Source of the DNA: Mesostigma viride
Lineage: Eukaryota > Streptophyta > Mesostigmatophyceae > Mesostigmatales > Mesostigmataceae
Reading direction: 5' to 3'
Assembly (NCBI GenBank): GCA_009746045.1
Contig: RPFO01001273.1
Location: 1-35,014 of the forward strand
DNA length: 35,014 bases
Shown piece after piece: positions 31,283-35,014 of this stretch. A model generated the notes under the pieces. It saw only the letters and a program-made list of their open reading frames with translations. It did not search any database and was not told where the DNA came from. The position numbers and the translations under genes are program-made. Positions within the stretch are counted from its first letter, which is position 1. Every line of letters starts with the position of its first letter.

Positions 31283-31324
31283 CTTTGAGAAATTAAGATA
31301 TGCGACATGCGCCATGCAGCCAAG

Positions 31325-31345
31325 CTAAAGTATAGGCTGATTGCC
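31325..31345 (-). CDS. Possible short last exon of transposase-like gene
   Basis: Acceptor TTACATACAG is followed by GNQPIL and TAG, in phase 0 with the donor ACG|GTACGT at 31441. It is seven codons only, so it is a plausible but weak terminal exon. Confidence 0.3.
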   Translation of the reverse strand, partial: GNQPIL

Positions 31346-31441
31346 CTGTATGTAACATTAGTAAGGTGAACGACCGTCGACAAAAAAACACATGCGACAT
31401 ACAAACACCAATTTTACACAGTAATGTTTGGAATGACGTAC

Positions 31442-32109
31442 CGTAATTTCGGCGTCCACCTTCTTCGCAATTGTGAACCAGCCCTGTCGCGTGTTGTCCG
31501 GATGTCCTTCCCACTTGCCCTTCGTGACCTTTGCGACGCTCAGGTAGCACACGATTGCAGTTAAGGGTTCTCGGTCGTCTGGGTTCCAGAAGAAGCGTCG
31601 GGCGTCCGATCCGGAGGAGGAGCACCTCTCGAAGTATTTTACGTACATTACCCAGTTGCCTTTCTTAAAAACCTCGCCCCCCCCCCTGTATGTTTGTTTA
31701 AACACTCATCCTTGTCGAGTTGGTGGGCGACTCGAACAACTTTCGCCAACCAGTACGGGTGGTCGGGCACATGGTCCTTGTGCCCCCTCTCAGATGCGAC
31801 TGCGACGGCCTCCCCCTCCTGCAAACCACGCCCCAACTCGTTTCTTGCCGTTTGAACGTGGTTCAGGCGGGTTCCCGGATATCGCGTGGGGTTCCGCGAC
31901 TTACTCGCCTGGAGTTTTACAGTCCACGACGAGCTGCTCCAATCGTTTGGGCATGTCGTCCACTTGCCCTCTCGGCACTCCGCACAACTGAAGCATGAAA
32001 AACGCCTGAGCTTTACCACCTCGACCCGCTCGCCCTTTTTGTCCAGTCGCCACTGGTGTGCCGTGGAGATATCTCGGATCGGGCCTCGCTCCTTACCGGA
32101 CGTGAGAAT
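31442..32109 (-). CDS. Transposase-like gene, C-terminal exon (frame broken at poly-G)
   Basis: The exon starts after acceptor TTACAATTGCAG with ILTSGKERGPIRDIS. A Cys cluster follows (FSCFSCAECREGKWTTC), suggesting zinc binding. Then comes a region resembling a small reader or chromo/tudor-like fold: HPYWLAKVVRVAHQLDKDEC, then after the poly-G run GEVFKKGNWVMYVKYFER, then GWFTIAKKVDAEIT. Reading must change frame inside a run of 10 G (31677-31686 on the plus strand as C); one more or two fewer bases would join the two parts. This is either a real lesion or a homopolymer assembly error. It ends at donor ACG|GTACGT. Confidence 0.6.
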
Positions 32110-32411
32110 CTGCAATTGTAATTCCATGAAACAACATCACAGCACATTTCCCAACTCCAACGGCCGTTGGCACTCAACAATTATAAGATTTCCCAACTCC
32201 AACGGCCGTTGGCCCTTGGAAACTTTATATAAGTACATTTCTCAACTCCAACGGCCGTTGGCACTCAACAATTATACGATTTTCCAGCTCCAACGGCCGT
32301 TGGCCTTATGAAACTTCAAACTGCATCAAGGAAGCTGTCCTCTGTAAAGTGTAACCAGAGACAAATTATAGAACTGCACTTGACCACCAGAAAGCAACTG
32401 TCTTTACTTAC
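32110..32411 (-). other. Intron (302 bp) with four CCAACGGCCGTTGG palindromes
   Basis: Donor GATAAC|GTAAGT and acceptor AATTGCAG|ATTC are both strong and phase 0. Exact palindromes lie at 32157, 32199, 32248 and 32290. They form two 91-bp tandem units, each with two palindromes 42 bp apart. Confidence 0.8.
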
Positions 32412-33167
32412 GTTATCGAGAAGAAATGCCCGTCGAACCACGTCCGATTGTGCCGATGGTCGACTCGAGTCTTTGCCGGTTCTCCAATCCCGGTTCAGGT
32501 AGGCCACCAGTGCCTCCACCGTATTCAGGTTCCGATTGTCCTCCTGCATCTGCGCTCTTTTGAGGATGCTTTTGACCGTCCCCCCCTCCCCGTCCGACTC
32601 CCCCTTCCCATGTCCTGCACACGAGTAGTTCCACTCCAATGATTCCAAGTCGGGGTCGGCCTCGAGCAGGTCCGCAGCCATCGCCAACACATACCGGGAT
32701 TGGAACTGCTCCTTACAGTTGTCGGACCAACTGATCCAGTTCCTCACCTCCACCCCCTCCTCCCTCAGCACGTTAAGGGTATTCTTCATCACGAACTCCA
32801 GGGTCTGGGCATTCCTCGGTACGTCCTTCCCCATGTAATCGTGCTTCACCCTTTTGATTTCCAGCGATACGGGATCACGGTACATCACGATCACCGGCAT
32901 CAGGACGTAACTACTTGGGTACCAGTACTGCGCCTGCAACTGTTTCTGCAGGTGGTCCGAATAGTTCTCCGAGTAGTCCATCAGGACCACCACCGTTCCC
33001 AGCGGCATCACGTCAATGCACTCCTTGTAAGCGTGGTGCTGCCAGGCCCATGTATGGACGTGAATGGCGAATTCCGGGAAGCGCGCCGTAATGAGTTCAT
33101 GGAGCTCCGAGAGGGTTGACTTGATGAGTTTTTGCTGCAGGTTCATTTGCGGCGCCACATCCTCCTC
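32412..33167 (-). CDS. Transposase-like gene, catalytic-type exon
   Basis: Exactly 252 codons between strong splice sites. Motifs: VVVLMDYSENY (Asp near 32978), then WISWSDNCKEQFQSR (Asp near 32723), then CAGHGKGESDGEGGTVK (near 32615). This trio, 'DFSENY ... SDxxxxQ(F/Y) ... GHGKGxxDGxGGxxKR', is a pattern I associate with a widespread eukaryotic family of probable DDE-type transposases or domesticated derivatives. The two Asp residues and the final acidic residue would be the metal ligands. Enzymatic activity is inferred, not shown. The N-terminal part, before the first Asp, is helical. It joins in frame to both neighbouring exons. Confidence 0.7.
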
Positions 33168-33423
33168 CTGCAACACAACACACCCGCGCACCATGGATTG
33201 ACCGAAGAATGGAAGTCAGCAGCTGGGAATTTCCCAACGCCAACGGCCGTTGGAAGTATGAAAGTCTACATATATATATTCAACGATGCAAATATACATG
33301 CCCGCGCACCATGGATTGACCGAAGAATGGAAGTCAGCAGCTGGGAATTTCCCAACGCCAACGGCCGTTGGAAGTATGAAAGTCTACATATATATATTCA
33401 ACGATGCAAATATACATGCTTAC
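33168..33423 (-). other. Intron (256 bp) made largely of a 118-bp tandem duplication
   Basis: Donor ACG|GTAAGC (exon end 33424), acceptor TGTGTTGCAG|GAGGAG. Two near-identical 118-bp units (about 33186-33420) each hold one exact palindrome, at 33240 and 33358, flanked by TTTCCCAACG and AAGTATGAAA. Confidence 0.8.
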
Positions 33424-34589
33424 CGTCCCACGGGGCGCTGTGCCCTCCTTTATGAAGTCGAACCACGTGTACTTCTTTGTCCACCCCTTCATCTGGTCCG
33501 TCACGATGAACTCGGAAATCCCACACTCGTTGCACGTCCCTTCCAAGCAGTTCATTGGGACGTTAACGAACGGGCCGCCCGTCCTCCCCCTCCTTGCCCC
33601 CCCTCCCCCCTCTCAGCCCTGTGGCAGGTGAAACGTCGAACGAAATCATGGGCATTGTCAGGCACGGAAGGGATACCCTCCCTCTCCTCGATCTCCAGCG
33701 TGCTCTTCAACTCCTTGACGCCTTTGGCGAAGGCAGAGAGCAGAGACTCGAAGACGACGTGCTTTTCGCATGCGCACAAGTCCCGGTCCTTCCACACGCC
33801 CTTTACGCACTTGGGCATGAACTCCACGAACTTCGTGTACCCCACCTTGTACCTTGTCCCGTCCGCAGTCGTCACGATACCTCCCTTGTACGGCGACGCG
33901 TCAGAACAGAACCGCTTGTAAATCGTTTCAAGCGAGTCCAAATAGTACCTTCCGCCCTGGGAGGAAATGAGGATCCTGGCGTTTCCCTTCCTTTCGAACT
34001 CATTGACCACGTCCTTATGGTTGGGAGACGCCCTCGTGTTTAGGTCTGACAACCAGTAACTCCCGACGATGTCTTTGACCTCCTCCGGAAACTTGTCCGA
34101 CCGTAAAGCACGAGGGGGCGCCTTCAGGGCGGGAAGGTCGCCCCCCATCCTCATTCCCCTTGCGGTCTGGATATCCTTGGGCGTGACGTGAAGCAGCCGC
34201 GCGAGAGTGCAATGCCCTTGATTGTTCATGCCGTCCTTTCCCAAGCACATTGACAGCACAGCGCACTTCGCGTTCCTGTGCTCATCCGACTTGCCCAATT
34301 CCTGGAAACCTTGCACGATATTAGCGACAACCTCCTGAGCGAAGGACTCCGACGCCTTTCTTTTCAGCGCAGGGCGGTACTGTTTCCCCATAACCTTCAC
34401 AACCGCACCTGGCAGCCGCTCAAGCGCCCTCAAGCCTACTGCAGTTTTCGTGTTTTCAGTCTTGTGATTGTTGTCCTTCAGCAAGTATTCCATTGCGCTG
34501 GCCATGTCGAGGGCAAGTTGGTTGCCCTTGATCTCGACGTACTTGAGACTTAGGTCTTTGTTGTGCGCTTCACCTGCATCCGCGCGCAT
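33424..34589 (-). CDS. Transposase-like gene, N-terminal exon (frame broken at poly-G)
   Basis: The 345-codon frame begins MRADAGEAHNKD and continues with a helical, Lys/Ala-rich region (KGNQLALDMASAMEYLLK, LARLLHVTPKDIQTARG), probably a DNA-binding segment. Then come KFVEFMPKCVKG, DLCACEKHVVF and FVRRFTCHR, after which a GA-rich stretch ends the frame. One base more in a G6/G7 run near 33601-33615 would connect it to the frame NVPMNCLEGTC and NECGISEFIVTD, then WFDFIKEGTAPRGT, completing a Cys/His cluster typical of a zinc ribbon. The start is uncertain: GATGCAG|GTGAAG just after the ATG could be an acceptor, and the gene could continue beyond the window. Upstream lies the 62-bp palindrome array. 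Confidence 0.6.
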
Positions 34590-34624
34590 ACAGAATCCAG
34601 ACGAAGTTTTGACTTTTTATCAAA

Positions 34625-35014
34625 TTATTGCTTTCCAACAATTACCCAATTTGTAGGTCCCAACGGCCGTTGGACCCCTGAAAGTACGCCTGAAACACGC
34701 CAACACATGCATTTTCGACACCCAACGGCCGTTGGACCCCCGAAAGTGGGCCTGAAACACGCCAACACATGCATTTTCGACACCCAACGGCCGTTGGACC
34801 CCTGAAAGCGGGCCGAAAACACGCCAACACATGCATTTTCGACACCCAACGGCCGTTGGACCCCTGAAAGTGGGCCTGAAACACGCCAACACATGCATTT
34901 TCGACACCCAACGGCCGTTGGACCCCTGAAAGCGGGCCGAAAACACGCCAACACATGCATTTTCTACACCCAACGGCCGTTGGACCCCTGAAAGTGGGCC
35001 TGAAACACGCCCTA
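34625..35014. repeat. 62-bp tandem array, six palindrome copies, runs off the window
   Basis: Exact palindromes begin at 34660, 34722, 34784, 34846, 34908 and 34970, always 62 bp apart. They are followed by ACCCC(T/C)GAAAG and preceded (from the second copy) by TTTTC(G/T)ACAC. The spacer contains ACACGCCAACACATGCATTT. All minus-strand ORFs here are repeat translations. Either this is an upstream intron of the transposase-like gene or its 5' flank. Confidence 0.95.

Noticed and set aside
34620-34973. Minus-strand ORFs with repeating NGRW / PTAVG / QRPL peptides
   Set aside because: All three are readings of the CCAACGGCCGTTGG array; a 62-bp unit cycles through frames and has no coding constraint.

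Overview
This is a nuclear-type eukaryotic window: gene-poor, repeat-rich, with spliced genes and GT-AG introns. A cell-surface-type GT47 (exostosin) glycosyltransferase carrying an EGF-like module fits a green alga best. That is a weak guess, and I could not identify the species.

Layout. 1-4.07 kb has no gene I can support; it holds a candidate 201-bp MITE (1563-1763) and short microsatellites. From 12.4 kb back to 4.3 kb runs one minus-strand GT47 gene in at least three exons: an EGF-like exon (12357-11803), a long exon with most of the catalytic domain (about 8513-7155), and a last exon (4792-4304) that joins in frame. Its introns are very large. One holds a 3.2-kb candidate Foldback-like element (8583-11804) whose ends are inverted blocks of short GTGGTAAAAA-type repeats. 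The other holds a 1.05-kb G-rich compound hexamer minisatellite (5087-6142). From 12.8 to 14.1 kb there are GGGC/GGGT repeats and little else. At 14.19-15.04 kb lie two compact plus-strand ORFs, 46 bp apart: a 114-aa unknown and an AT-hook protein. They sit behind a perfect 26-bp palindrome with an E2F-type core.

15-17.7 kb has no supported gene but introduces a 14-bp palindrome, CCAACGGCCGTTGG. At 17.69-31.12 kb is a repeat block: a telomere-like (CCCTACA)n stretch, a shortened tRNA-Ser-like sequence, GT microsatellites, an 11-kb array of about 276 copies of a 40-bp unit (18134-29178), then a CA-rich domain with the opposite strand bias, and a TTTAGGG-like stretch. The 40-bp unit is mostly alternating pyrimidine-purine (Z-DNA-prone) and has no stop codon in any frame, so its giant ORFs are artefacts.

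31.3-34.6 kb carries a minus-strand, multi-exon, transposase-like gene (MDYSENY, WSDN and GHGKG-DG-GG motifs) with apparent frame breaks at two poly-G runs. Two of its introns and its upstream flank are filled with arrays of the same 14-bp palindrome, each array with its own unit length (91, 118 and 62 bp).

Main point for follow-up: CCAACGGCCGTTGG occurs 16 times exactly. It lies between unrelated flanks, at the head of tandem units and inside introns, which suggests a small mobile, recombinogenic or regulatory palindrome family.
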